A stretch of 64,000 nt of DNA from Desulfosalsimonas propionicica. Lineage in GTDB: Bacteria > Desulfobacterota > Desulfobacteria > Desulfobacterales > Desulfosalsimonadaceae. A program made the translations under genes and the position numbers. Below are positions 18,034-26,301 of the stretch, in pieces (the stretch's first letter is position 1; the number at the start of each line of letters is the position of its first letter). A model generated the notes under the pieces. That model was not told the DNA's origin. It searched no databases and was given only the letters and a program-made list of their open reading frames with translations. The stretch is taken from contig NZ_JACDUS010000013.1 in NCBI RefSeq assembly GCF_013761005.1, forward strand, positions 38,978 through 102,977, read 5' to 3'.

Positions 18034-19500
18034 ATGACCTTCAGGACTAACTATACAGTAAACAGGACTCCACGGTTTTCGCTGCTTTCAGAGGATCAGA
18101 AAGCGCGGATGTTCCGCGGGGTGATCAAGACATTAAACGATACCGGTGCAAACGTTCACCATGAAGGTGTCCGTGAGCTGCTGGCCAAAAACCGCTGTAA
18201 AGTAGACGGCAAGCGGGTGCGGATTCCGCCGGAAGTCGTGCGCGACGCCCTGGCCTCTGTTCCGCCCACAACAACCATTTACAGCTGGGACGGCGATGAG
18301 GAAATGTGCTATGTGGAGCCGGGAAGAAGCTATTTCGGACCCGGGCCCACGCCGCCCAATTTCATTGACACCGATACCCTGGAGCGCCGGCCCTATCAGC
18401 GCAAAGATGCCACCATTGTGGCCCGGGTTTGTGATGCGCTGCCCAACATCGGCTACGTTCAGTCTTTGGGCTCCATTGATGACGTCACCCATGCGCTTTC
18501 AGATGTGTATGAATTTGCCGACATGATTCAAAACACCCGCAAGGTGATTATGAACTGGGCCTTCAGCGTGGAAAACGTCATGGACGAACACCGTATCGGC
18601 ATTGTCATGGCCGGCGGGGAGGAGGCCTTTAAAAGGCATCCCAACTTCATTCACTACAGCGAGCCCATCAGCCCGCTAACAAGTGATTTTGATGCCATTG
18701 GAAAATGTTATTACTGCGCCGAGCACCGGATCCCTCAGGTGTATACGCCGTGCTGCATTGGCGGCGCCACCGTGCCGGCCACCCATGCCGGACAGCTCAT
18801 TGTTGCCATGTCTGAATCCATGGTGGGCGTGGTGGTCTCCCAGTTGCTCAATCCGGGTACTTGTATTCTGATCGGCGGTGTGCAGTCCATTCTTGACATG
18901 CGGCGGACCATTTATTCCTACGGCGCACCTGAGCTATCCATCATGAGCGCGGCATACACCGAACTGCTCAATTATGTGGGCCTTCCCATGTATTCCACCT
19001 CCGGGTGCACGGACACCAAGAAAATGGATATTCAGTCAGCCATTGAAGCGGCTTATTCCATCCACACCGCCATGATGTCAGGGGCCAATTTTGTCCATGA
19101 CAACGGGTATACCGAGTCGGGCATTACCGGCGATGTCTTCCAGACAGTTATGGACGATGAGATCATCGGCATGAGCCGGTTGATCTGCGGCGGCGTCGAG
19201 GTCAATGAAGAAACCCTGGCAGTGGAGGAAATCTGCAACGTGGGCCCGGGCGGTCATTACCTCTACGAGGACCACACCATGAAATGGTTCCGCAAGCACT
19301 ATCAGCCCTCCCTCATGGACCGAAACTCCTACGAGGACTGGGATGCTCAGGGACGCTTGACCATGAAGGACCGGATTGTCAAAAAGACCCGGGATATCAT
19401 TGAAAATCACGAGGGTCCCGTGTCCCGTGTGCCCGAAGATGCGAAAAAGGATATCCAGAAGATCCTGGACTCCGCCGAGGAACGGGTGCGTTCCAAATAA
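18034..19500 (+). CDS. MttB-family corrinoid methyltransferase, non-pyrrolysine (copy 2)
   Basis: 488 residues. The start is ATG 18034, 7 nt after AAGGAG; upstream in-frame starts overlap the ribosome site. The same order of blocks as copy 1 is present: LNDTGANVHHEGVREL, YSEPISPLTSDF, YTPCCIGGATVPATHAGQ, GGVQSILDMRRTIYSYGAPE, STSGCTDTKKMDIQ and MSGANFVHDNGYTESG. The frame is open throughout with no amber codon. Compared with copy 1, the putative active-site region carries different residues (CCIGG versus CPSSGG-like), consistent with a different quaternary amine. Spacing to copy 1 is 95 bp. It probably methylates the same corrinoid protein, as only one is encoded in the array. Confidence 0.9.
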   Translation: MTFRTNYTVNRTPRFSLLSEDQKARMFRGVIKTLNDTGANVHHEGVRELLAKNRCKVDGKRVRIPPEVVRDALASVPPTTTIYSWDGDEEMCYVEPGRSYFGPGPTPPNFIDTDTLERRPYQRKDATIVARVCDALPNIGYVQSLGSIDDVTHALSDVYEFADMIQNTRKVIMNWAFSVENVMDEHRIGIVMAGGEEAFKRHPNFIHYSEPISPLTSDFDAIGKCYYCAEHRIPQVYTPCCIGGATVPATHAGQLIVAMSESMVGVVVSQLLNPGTCILIGGVQSILDMRRTIYSYGAPELSIMSAAYTELLNYVGLPMYSTSGCTDTKKMDIQSAIEAAYSIHTAMMSGANFVHDNGYTESGITGDVFQTVMDDEIIGMSRLICGGVEVNEETLAVEEICNVGPGGHYLYEDHTMKWFRKHYQPSLMDRNSYEDWDAQGRLTMKDRIVKKTRDIIENHEGPVSRVPEDAKKDIQKILDSAEERVRSK

Positions 19501-19525
19501 TCGTAGAATCAGCCGGTTAAATGGT

Positions 19526-19574
19526 TTCGAAAAGCCTGTGAGCGCACAAATCGGCTGCTTGCAGGCTTTTCGAA
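19526..19574. repeat. 13-bp perfect inverted repeat
   Basis: TTCGAAAAGCCTG at 19526-19538 and CAGGCTTTTCGAA at 19562-19574, separated by 23 bp, lie in the 186-bp gap after MttB copy 2. No T-run follows. Could be an attenuator-like hairpin that lowers expression of the downstream accessory genes, or a processing site. Confidence 0.7.
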
Positions 19575-19686
19575 TGTCCAGGGCGGTTAATTGATCTGTA
19601 ATATTCTGATTTGTCAAGAATTTCGAATAAAAGACGATTTTTTTGAATTATAACAATAATTTTAAGCATATTCTCAGACAGGAAAA

Positions 19687-21744
19687 ATGAAAACGAAGCA
19701 GCCATTTGATCCCGGAGCCGGGCGGCGTGGGCTTGGTTCCGGCAAGGAAAAACAGGCAAACTATGTTGTAGGCATTGACACCGGCGGCACCTATACGGAC
19801 GGGGTTCTTATGGATTACCGGTCCCGCGAGGTGCTGGCCTCGGGCAAGACCCTGACCACCCGCGAGGATCTGGCCGGCGGCGTTGTTTCCGTGCTCAAAA
19901 TGCTCAAGATCAAGGACCCTTCCCGGGTGAAACTGGTGGGCATTTCCTCAACCCTTGCCACCAATTCCGTTGCCGAGGGAAAGGCCCGGGATGTGGGCCT
20001 CATCTTAATCGGTTATGACCGGGAACTGGTGGCCTCCTTTGGCTTGGAGGAAAAACTTTCAACTCCGTATTTTGAATTTTTTGCCGGCGGCCATTCCGCC
20101 CAGGGCGAAGAGCAGGCTCCCGTGGATCTCGACGGCATCCGGGCCTGGGTGGCGGAAAACAAGGATAAGGTGGATGCATTTGCCATATCCAGTTATTTCA
20201 GTCCATTAAATCCTTCCCATGAGGAGTCCGCCTTCCAGGAAGTCCGGGATGTGTGTAAGCATCCGGTGGTGCTGGGCCATCAGCTCTCCACCCAGCTCGA
20301 TTCGGTAAAGCGGGCGGCCACGGCCAGTTTAAACGCCTCGCTGGTGGCGGTGATGCATGAGTTTATCGAAGCGGTGAAGGCGTCTTTGAAAAATCGCGAT
20401 ATCCATGCCCCCCTGATGATTGTCAAGGGCGACGGCTCTTTGATGCCTTATACCGAGGCGGTGGAAAAGCCTGTGGAAACCGTGCTGTCCGGACCTGCGG
20501 CCAGCGCTATCGGCGGACTGTTTTTCTCCGGTCACAGCAATGCCCTGATGATCGATGTGGGCGGGACAACCACGGATATGGCCCTGATTGAACAGGGCCA
20601 GGTCACGGTATCAGATGCCGGCGCCCGGGTTGGCGAGATTGAAACCGCGGTCAAGGCTGCCCGGATCCGGACAGCCTGCGTGGGCTGTGACAGCCGGATT
20701 TCCTTTGGCCAGGGCGGCCGGGTGGAAATCGGACCGGACCGGGTGGTGCCGCTTTGCCGGCTGGCCTCCCGATACAGCCAGGTCCGCGAAGCGGTGATGG
20801 GCTTAACGTTAAAAGACAGCATCCACTGGAAAATTTCAGACATTGAGTTCTGGTTTTTGCATAAATCCGTTGATCCGGAAAAGATGGGCATTTCCGAGCA
20901 CCGTCATATCCAGCTGATCAATCTGCTCAACCAGGGTCCGGCAAGTGTTACCGCCATACTCGAGGCTCTCGGGGTGCACCACCGCTTGCAGGTCAAGGCA
21001 GAGCCGCTGTTTCGCCAGGGCCTGATCGAACAGGCCACGCTGACGCCCACCGATCTTTTGCATATCAATGGTCAGATGGATACATGGGACAGAGAAGTGG
21101 CCCGCCAGGCCATGCTCTGCGCCTGTGACATATTCAGCCGGGATCCGAAAACCTTTGTCAGTCAGACTTTGGATCAGATCATTTCCATGATGGTGGAAGA
21201 AGCCGTTGTATTTCTTGCCGGCCAGGAAAAGGGGGCGGATCTGCCTGATACGGTTGACGGGCATTGGGGCAGATGGCTGCTGGAGGAATCCATCCGGGGC
21301 AAAAACGCACATTTATCGGTCAATATCTCCTGCCGGTTTCCAATCATCGGTATCGGCGCGCCGGCCGGGATTTTCGTCAAGCGGGTGGCCGAAACACTGA
21401 AGGCCCCGTTTGTCCTGCCGGCCCATGCCCACGTGGCCAATGCCGCAGGCGCAGTGGCCGGATCGGTGGTGGCGGAAAAAGAAGCCATTCTATACGCTCA
21501 GGAGGCCGGGGAGAGCCATTGTTTTATTGTTCAGATCGGAGATCGGCGGACGCGTTTTAATGAATACGAAGAGGCCTTGTCCCATGCGCGTAAAAAAGTG
21601 GACAAAATGGCCAGGGAAGTGGCCGAAGGCGCCGGGGCCAACGATCCCCAGGTAAAGGTGCGGGTTGTCACCGAAGGCGCCCTGGAGCGGATTCAGGCCC
21701 GGGCCGTGGGAAATCCGCGCCTTTCAGAGGAGTTCGGCGAATAA
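19687..21744 (+). CDS. hydantoinase/oxoprolinase-family ASKHA protein
   Basis: 685 residues. The N-terminal phosphate loop VVGIDTGGTYTDGVL (about 27-41) and a second ATPase block LMIDVGGTTTDMALIEQG (about 282-299) define the HyuA/OplA superfamily; SGPAASAIGG lies between. No HyuB-type subunit is adjacent, and the C-terminal half is unlike classical hydantoinase. Homologs accompany MttB/corrinoid gene sets in anaerobes, so a role in cofactor handling or amide/lactam substrate opening is possible but unproven. An AGGA site lies just before the ATG. No signal peptide. Confidence 0.85.
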   Translation: MKTKQPFDPGAGRRGLGSGKEKQANYVVGIDTGGTYTDGVLMDYRSREVLASGKTLTTREDLAGGVVSVLKMLKIKDPSRVKLVGISSTLATNSVAEGKARDVGLILIGYDRELVASFGLEEKLSTPYFEFFAGGHSAQGEEQAPVDLDGIRAWVAENKDKVDAFAISSYFSPLNPSHEESAFQEVRDVCKHPVVLGHQLSTQLDSVKRAATASLNASLVAVMHEFIEAVKASLKNRDIHAPLMIVKGDGSLMPYTEAVEKPVETVLSGPAASAIGGLFFSGHSNALMIDVGGTTTDMALIEQGQVTVSDAGARVGEIETAVKAARIRTACVGCDSRISFGQGGRVEIGPDRVVPLCRLASRYSQVREAVMGLTLKDSIHWKISDIEFWFLHKSVDPEKMGISEHRHIQLINLLNQGPASVTAILEALGVHHRLQVKAEPLFRQGLIEQATLTPTDLLHINGQMDTWDREVARQAMLCACDIFSRDPKTFVSQTLDQIISMMVEEAVVFLAGQEKGADLPDTVDGHWGRWLLEESIRGKNAHLSVNISCRFPIIGIGAPAGIFVKRVAETLKAPFVLPAHAHVANAAGAVAGSVVAEKEAILYAQEAGESHCFIVQIGDRRTRFNEYEEALSHARKKVDKMAREVAEGAGANDPQVKVRVVTEGALERIQARAVGNPRLSEEFGE

Positions 21745-21781
21745 TTGTGTAAACAGCAATGGAAAAGAGGCCAAATCACCC

Positions 21782-22228
21782 ATGACCCTTGAACAAAAAA
21801 TTGTCCAATTGCTTGAAGCCCAGGGGATTTCATATAAAATCACAAAGCATGAACCGGTTTATACCAATCCGGCCATGGCCGGGGCCCTTGGCGTAACCGA
21901 GGGGGAAACCGTCAAATCGCTTGTGCTGGAAACAAAAGAAGACGAGATGATTGTCATGGTCCTGCCTGGTGACCGGAAGGTGGACTGGAAGGCAGCGGCG
22001 TCTGCGGCCGGCACCAAAAAAGTCTCTTTTGCCAGGCCCGAGGCGGTCAGCCGCAGCGTGGGCTGCGAAGTGGGATGCGTGCCGCCGTTTGGGCACGGGC
22101 TTCCGGTTTATATGGACAAGGCCCTTTTGGAAAAAGACCGGGTCTATTTTAATCCCGGCGTGCATCACAAATCATTTTCAATCGCCGGCAGCAGTTTGAA
22201 AAGCCTGTGCCGGCCAAGTCTGTTATAA
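21782..22228 (+). CDS. YbaK/EbsC-type aminoacyl-tRNA deacylase domain protein
   Basis: 148 residues. YbaK-like proteins hydrolyse mischarged tRNAs. The start ATG 21782 begins with a short helix and the typical KITKHEPVYTNPAMAGALGV segment; further family features are TVKSLVLETK, VMVLPGDRKVDWKAAA, the conserved lysine region KKVSFARPEAV, and GCEVGCVPPFGHGLPVYMD near the end (matching the G.V.PFG motif). The ribosome site is weak. It sits 38 bp after the hydantoinase-like gene and 19 bp before the ACT gene. Why a deacylase is in a methyltransferase operon is unknown; a role in editing a non-protein amino acid analogue made by the operon is a guess. Confidence 0.88.
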   Translation: MTLEQKIVQLLEAQGISYKITKHEPVYTNPAMAGALGVTEGETVKSLVLETKEDEMIVMVLPGDRKVDWKAAASAAGTKKVSFARPEAVSRSVGCEVGCVPPFGHGLPVYMDKALLEKDRVYFNPGVHHKSFSIAGSSLKSLCRPSLL

Positions 22229-22247
22229 AGAGTGGAGTAAACCGATT

Positions 22248-22778
22248 ATGAACCAGGAATACATCATATCCGCAGTGGGAAAAAACGTTCCCGGCATTGT
22301 GGCCAAGGTTTCCCGGGCCGTCTATGAAAGCGGGTGCAATTTTGAAGACTCCCGTATGAACCTGCTGGGCAATCATTTCGCTCTCATGGTGCTGGTCACG
22401 GCCGGAGATAAAAAGGCGCAACAGGCGCTTTCCGATGCCTGTGAAAGCCTCGACAAGGAGCCGGATCTCAATGTGATCCTTTTTGAGGTGGAAGGCGGGC
22501 GCAAGAGCGAATTTGCCACGGAAGCCAATTATGAAATCCGTGTCAAGGGCATTGACCGCATGGGCATTGTCTACCGGACCTCTCAACTGCTGGCCTCCCG
22601 GAACATCAACATCATGGAGCTGGAAACCCGGGTGGAAACCGGCAAGAACGGAAAACCCATGTTTACCATGCGCACCAGTGTGGCGGTTCCCAGGGAAGTC
22701 GACGGGGAGTCATTGCGCAAGGATCTGAAATTTCTTGCCGAGGAAATCCCGGAAACCATTTCTCTGACGCGGATTTAG
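22248..22778 (+). CDS. tandem ACT-domain protein (GcvR-like)
   Basis: 176 residues with two ACT domains: residues 1-90 (YIISAVGKNVPGIVAKVSRAVYE) and about 95-176 (YEIRVKGIDRMGIVYRTSQLLASRNINIMELETR). The layout matches the glycine cleavage repressor GcvR, in which ACT domains sense glycine and bind a regulator. It lies 5 bp before the RACo-like gene. With serA at the end of the array and glycine derivatives as likely substrates, glycine or serine sensing is a reasonable inference. No DNA-binding domain is visible, so it would act through a partner. Confidence 0.85.
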   Translation: MNQEYIISAVGKNVPGIVAKVSRAVYESGCNFEDSRMNLLGNHFALMVLVTAGDKKAQQALSDACESLDKEPDLNVILFEVEGGRKSEFATEANYEIRVKGIDRMGIVYRTSQLLASRNINIMELETRVETGKNGKPMFTMRTSVAVPREVDGESLRKDLKFLAEEIPETISLTRI

Positions 22779-22783
22779 AGATT

Positions 22784-24535
22784 ATGCCGGAAATTCAAAT
22801 TCTGCCGATGAATCTGTCGGTGCGAACCCGAAAAGGTGAAACCCTGCGGGATGCCTTATACAGGGCCGGAGTTGAACTGGAATCCCCCTGCAACGGTAAG
22901 GGACTTTGCGGCAAGTGCCTGGTCTGCGTGGAAGAGCCTGATAATGTGCCAGAAACCCCGCACAAGGAAATCACCGCTGAGCAGGCCCAACAGGGAATCC
23001 GGCTGGCCTGTCAGCTGGTGCCGGCCTCGGATATGGTTGTCCGGGTAATTGGTGAGTATAAAAAAGACGAGCACCGGATTCTGGAAGGCGACCGCGACCC
23101 AACCTTTTCTGAAAGGGATACCGGCGATGCGGGCGTCGGCCGCAAGCATCTGTCGGATACAGAATCGCTGGTGAAAAATACGCCTGCAGCTGTTGTGAAG
23201 ATGTCCGGCGGAATCTGCCGGCTGCAATATGCCGGACAGGCCCAGGAAGAGTTAAAAAACTGGCCGGAAAAATCCGTTGCAAAGGGACTGGCCATTGATC
23301 TGGGCACCACCACCCTGGTGGTCACGCTTATCGAGCTGCCAACAGGACGGGAACTGGCCACCACCTCCAGTCTCAACCCACAGATTCGTTTCGGCCATGA
23401 CGTGATCAGCCGCATCCAGAAGGGATCGACGCCGGAGGGGCTGGCGGAACTGAGCCAATGTGTGCGCGACGGGCTTAATCACTTAATTGATCAGGCCTGC
23501 CAGGATTCGGGTGCGAATCCAATGGAGGTACTGGATGTGGTTCTGGGCGGCAATACCACCATGCTGCAGCTTGCTGCATCTATTGATCCCGAGCCCCTGG
23601 GTCAGGTGCCGTTTACTGTGGCCCTGCAGGGCGGCCGGGCGTATCCGGCGCGGCAATTCGGCCTTGAGATAAACCCGGCGGCCCGGGTTTATGTGCCGCC
23701 CATTGTTCATGCCTATGTGGGTGCGGATATCAGCGCCGGGCTCCTGGTTTCCAGGCGCTTTTTCGAACCCGGCGGGGCCATGTTTTTTGTGGATGTGGGA
23801 ACCAACGGGGAAATGGGGCTCAGCGCAAACAGTGAGTACCTGATGACATCAACCGCCGCCGGGCCGGCTTTTGAAGGCATGGGCATATCCGCGGGCATGC
23901 GGGCGCGGATCGGTGCGGTGGAAGGGGTGGACACAGATGGTCAGGACCGCCTCGATATCCATACCATAGGTGATGCCCCCCCGCAGGGTATCTGCGGAAG
24001 CGGTATTATTGATATCACTGCGGCTTTGCTCAAACTCGGCGTCATTGACGCAAGCGGCCGCATGCGGCGGCCGGATGATACCAATGGCCTTGCCGGGACA
24101 ATCGCTTCACGCATCATTGAAATCAACAAAAGCCCGGCATTTCGCCTGGGCGGCAAAGTCTATTTCACTCAGGAGGATGTCCGGCAGGTGCAACTGGCCA
24201 AAAGCGCCATCCGTGCGGCCATGGAGATTCTGCTGCATGAGTCGGGCATGGAAGCCGGCAGCCTGGAGCGTATTGTCCTGGCCGGCGGCTTTGGCTATTC
24301 CCTCAGGGCGCAAAATCTGGAAGCCATTGGCATGCTGCCCCCTGATACTGCGGACAAGGTGTATTTTGCGGGCAATACATGCCGGATCGGGTGCGCGCGC
24401 ATGCTGCGCAATGCGGGCTACCGGCAATATCTGGAGGAAAAAATGCAGTCTGTGCGGCATGTCTCCATTGAGACCCGGCCCGATTTTATGGATCTCTACG
24501 TTGAAAGCATGGAATTTCCTGAGATTAAGGAATGA
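22784..24535 (+). CDS. reductive activator of corrinoid proteins (RACo/RamA-like ASKHA ferredoxin)
   Basis: 583 residues. An N-terminal [2Fe-2S] ferredoxin domain carries C36, C42, C45 and C76 (ESPCNGKGLCGKC and RLACQL). A linker follows to about 165, then an actin-like ATPase region from GLAIDLGTTTLVVTLIE, with GGNTTMLQLA, FFVDVGTNGEMGL and ICGSGIIDI. RACo proteins use ATP to reduce inactive Co(II) corrinoid back to Co(I), which a corrinoid methyl carrier needs after occasional oxidation. It overlaps the functional set of the array: corrinoid protein, MttB homologs and pterin methyltransferase. The start ATG 22784 lies 5 bp after the ACT gene stop. Confidence 0.93.
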   Translation: MPEIQILPMNLSVRTRKGETLRDALYRAGVELESPCNGKGLCGKCLVCVEEPDNVPETPHKEITAEQAQQGIRLACQLVPASDMVVRVIGEYKKDEHRILEGDRDPTFSERDTGDAGVGRKHLSDTESLVKNTPAAVVKMSGGICRLQYAGQAQEELKNWPEKSVAKGLAIDLGTTTLVVTLIELPTGRELATTSSLNPQIRFGHDVISRIQKGSTPEGLAELSQCVRDGLNHLIDQACQDSGANPMEVLDVVLGGNTTMLQLAASIDPEPLGQVPFTVALQGGRAYPARQFGLEINPAARVYVPPIVHAYVGADISAGLLVSRRFFEPGGAMFFVDVGTNGEMGLSANSEYLMTSTAAGPAFEGMGISAGMRARIGAVEGVDTDGQDRLDIHTIGDAPPQGICGSGIIDITAALLKLGVIDASGRMRRPDDTNGLAGTIASRIIEINKSPAFRLGGKVYFTQEDVRQVQLAKSAIRAAMEILLHESGMEAGSLERIVLAGGFGYSLRAQNLEAIGMLPPDTADKVYFAGNTCRIGCARMLRNAGYRQYLEEKMQSVRHVSIETRPDFMDLYVESMEFPEIKE

Positions 24536-24542
24536 TGCCGTC

Positions 24543-24673
24543 GTAAAAAGTCGATTTTCAGATGGTGCCGTAAAGTTCAAGATCAAGGCTTGCGCGATTT
24601 CGAAGAATGCAGCGTACTTATCCGTACGTGAGGTTCTGAGAAATCGCGCGTAACGCAGATATTGGACTTTTAC
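24543..24673. repeat. 131-bp REP/MITE-like palindromic element
   Basis: Nested inverted arms: GTAAAAAGTC 24543-24552 with GACTTTTAC 24665-24673, GCGCGATTTC 24592-24601 with GAAATCGCGC 24640-24649, and GTAC 24614-24617 with GTAC 24624-24627 around the centre. It fills the gap inside the array between the RACo-like and DUF1638 genes. The form is that of a non-coding mobile palindrome; no second copy was noticed in this window. Confidence 0.75.
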
Positions 24674-24700
24674 AGCGCCATCAAGGAATAAAAATATCAG

Positions 24701-25438
24701 ATGCCTGATTTGAAGACGGATAAACGGCGAGATACAGCCGCGCCTGCGGGCCCGCGCCTGATTATCGCCTGCCGGGTGATGCAGCATGAACTCGATGCCC
24801 TGCGGCAGCAGTATAAGGATATGCTAGACCAAGGTATTGAAATCTGCTATATGGATCAGAATCTTCACCTCACCCCGGAAAAAATGCCCGGCCTGATTCA
24901 GGAGCAGATTGATGCGCGCGCGGATACCGCCCAAAATATTGTCCTTGGCTATGGGCTTTGTTCCAACGGCATTGTCGGGGTCACGGCCAGAAAGCAGAAT
25001 ATTTATATTCCCCGGGTCCATGACTGCATCTCCCTGCTGCTTGGCTCCAGGCAGGCCTATTTTGAAGCTTTCCGAAAACGGGCCGGCACTTATTATCTCA
25101 CCCCGGGCTGGGTGGCCGAGGAAAAAGATCCTTTGGGGATGGTGGAACACGAGTATGGCCCCAAAATGGGGCAGGAAATGGCTTTGTGGGGCATTAATGA
25201 AGAGCTGAAACATTATACCCATATTGTGCTCATCAACACCGGCGCAGGCGACATAAAAAAGGTTCGCAAAAGGGCAAAGGCCAATGCAGCGTTTCTGGAC
25301 AAAGTTTATGAGGAGGTTTCCGGCTCAACCTCCTATTTTGAAAAACTGCTTTTCGGCCCCTATGATAGGGAGGATTTTGTGTGTCTGGCCCCGGGGCAGA
25401 GGGCTGAGCAGAAGGCTTTTATGAAGCAGACGGAGTAA
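24701..25438 (+). CDS. DUF1638 family protein
   Basis: 245 residues. DUF1638 proteins recur beside corrinoid methyltransferase genes in anaerobes and methanogens, but their reaction is not known. Conserved-looking cysteines are at IIACRVMQHEL (about 24), GYGLCSNGIVG (about 87) and HDCISLLLGS (about 107), with YYLTPGWV and VLINTG further on, so a metal or corrinoid-related role is plausible. The first 18 residues are charged and not conserved-looking. It follows the palindromic element and precedes the pterin methyltransferase by 41 bp. Confidence 0.85.
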   Translation: MPDLKTDKRRDTAAPAGPRLIIACRVMQHELDALRQQYKDMLDQGIEICYMDQNLHLTPEKMPGLIQEQIDARADTAQNIVLGYGLCSNGIVGVTARKQNIYIPRVHDCISLLLGSRQAYFEAFRKRAGTYYLTPGWVAEEKDPLGMVEHEYGPKMGQEMALWGINEELKHYTHIVLINTGAGDIKKVRKRAKANAAFLDKVYEEVSGSTSYFEKLLFGPYDREDFVCLAPGQRAEQKAFMKQTE

Positions 25439-25479
25439 AAAACAAATACAATTCACCATAATTTTTAAGGAGGTTGACA

Positions 25480-26277
25480 ATGTTAATTGTTGGAGAACTG
25501 ATTAATTCCAGCCGTAAGGCCATCAAGGAGGCCATTGATGCCGAAGACGCGGAGGCGATCAAGAAAATTGCCAGAGACCAGGCAGAGTGCGGGGCGGACT
25601 ACATCGATGTCAACGCCGGCACTTACGTGGGCAAGGAAGACCAGTACATGAAGTGGCTGGTCTCCACCGTGCAGTCTGCAGTGGAAATTCCCTGCTGCAT
25701 TGACAGCCCGGATCCCAAGGTGGTGGAAGCGGCCATGGAGCTGCACAAGGGCACGCCCATGCTCAATTCCATTTCCCTGGAAAAGGAACGCTGGGATGCG
25801 CTTCTGCCGGTGGTGGCCGGATCGGACATCAAGGTTATTGCCCTTTGCATGAGCGATTCGGGAATGCCCGAAAGCAAGGATGACCGGTTGTCTATTGCCA
25901 GTGACCTGATCAATAGCCTGGTGAAAAATAATGTGCCGGTGGAAAACATTTACGTGGATCCCCTGGTACAGCCCATTTCAACCAACGACTCCTATGGCAT
26001 GGAATTTATGAACGCCGTTGGAGCGATCATGACAGAATTTCCGGGTGTGCATACCATCTGCGGGCTTTCCAATATTTCCTACGGACTGCCTGAGCGCAAA
26101 TTGCTCAACCAGGCCTTTATGGTCATGGCCATCTGCAAGGGCCTTGACAGCGCCATTATCAATCCCCTGGACAAGCGCATGATGGCCAATGTGTATGCAG
26201 CCGAAACCCTGGCGGGTCGGGATGAATTCTGCGGCAATTACCTGACAGCGTACAGGGAAGAAAAGTTGGTATTGTAA
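25480..26277 (+). CDS. methyltetrahydrofolate:corrinoid methyltransferase (MtgA-like)
   Basis: 265 residues, a pterin-binding TIM barrel like MtgA, MtvA and AcsE. It moves a methyl group between the corrinoid protein and THF. Motifs are GELINSSRKAIKEAI at the start, GADYIDVNAGT (pterin site), PCCIDSPDPKVVEAAM, PMLNSISLE, VDPLVQPISTNDSYG and GLSNISYGLPERK. Start ATG 25480 is set by AAGGAGG 6 nt upstream, preferred over the TTG two codons earlier. It would link the array to the Wood-Ljungdahl methyl branch, as methyl-THF is the product of the MetFV enzyme at 1294-2894. Confidence 0.93.
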   Translation: MLIVGELINSSRKAIKEAIDAEDAEAIKKIARDQAECGADYIDVNAGTYVGKEDQYMKWLVSTVQSAVEIPCCIDSPDPKVVEAAMELHKGTPMLNSISLEKERWDALLPVVAGSDIKVIALCMSDSGMPESKDDRLSIASDLINSLVKNNVPVENIYVDPLVQPISTNDSYGMEFMNAVGAIMTEFPGVHTICGLSNISYGLPERKLLNQAFMVMAICKGLDSAIINPLDKRMMANVYAAETLAGRDEFCGNYLTAYREEKLVL

Positions 26278-26301
26278 AATAAATCAAAGGGAGGACCCTA
26301 T

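Noticed and set aside
16457..19500. Pyrrolysine (amber) codon in the MttB homologs
   Set aside because: Both frames are open to their ends without TAG, so they belong to the non-Pyl branch.
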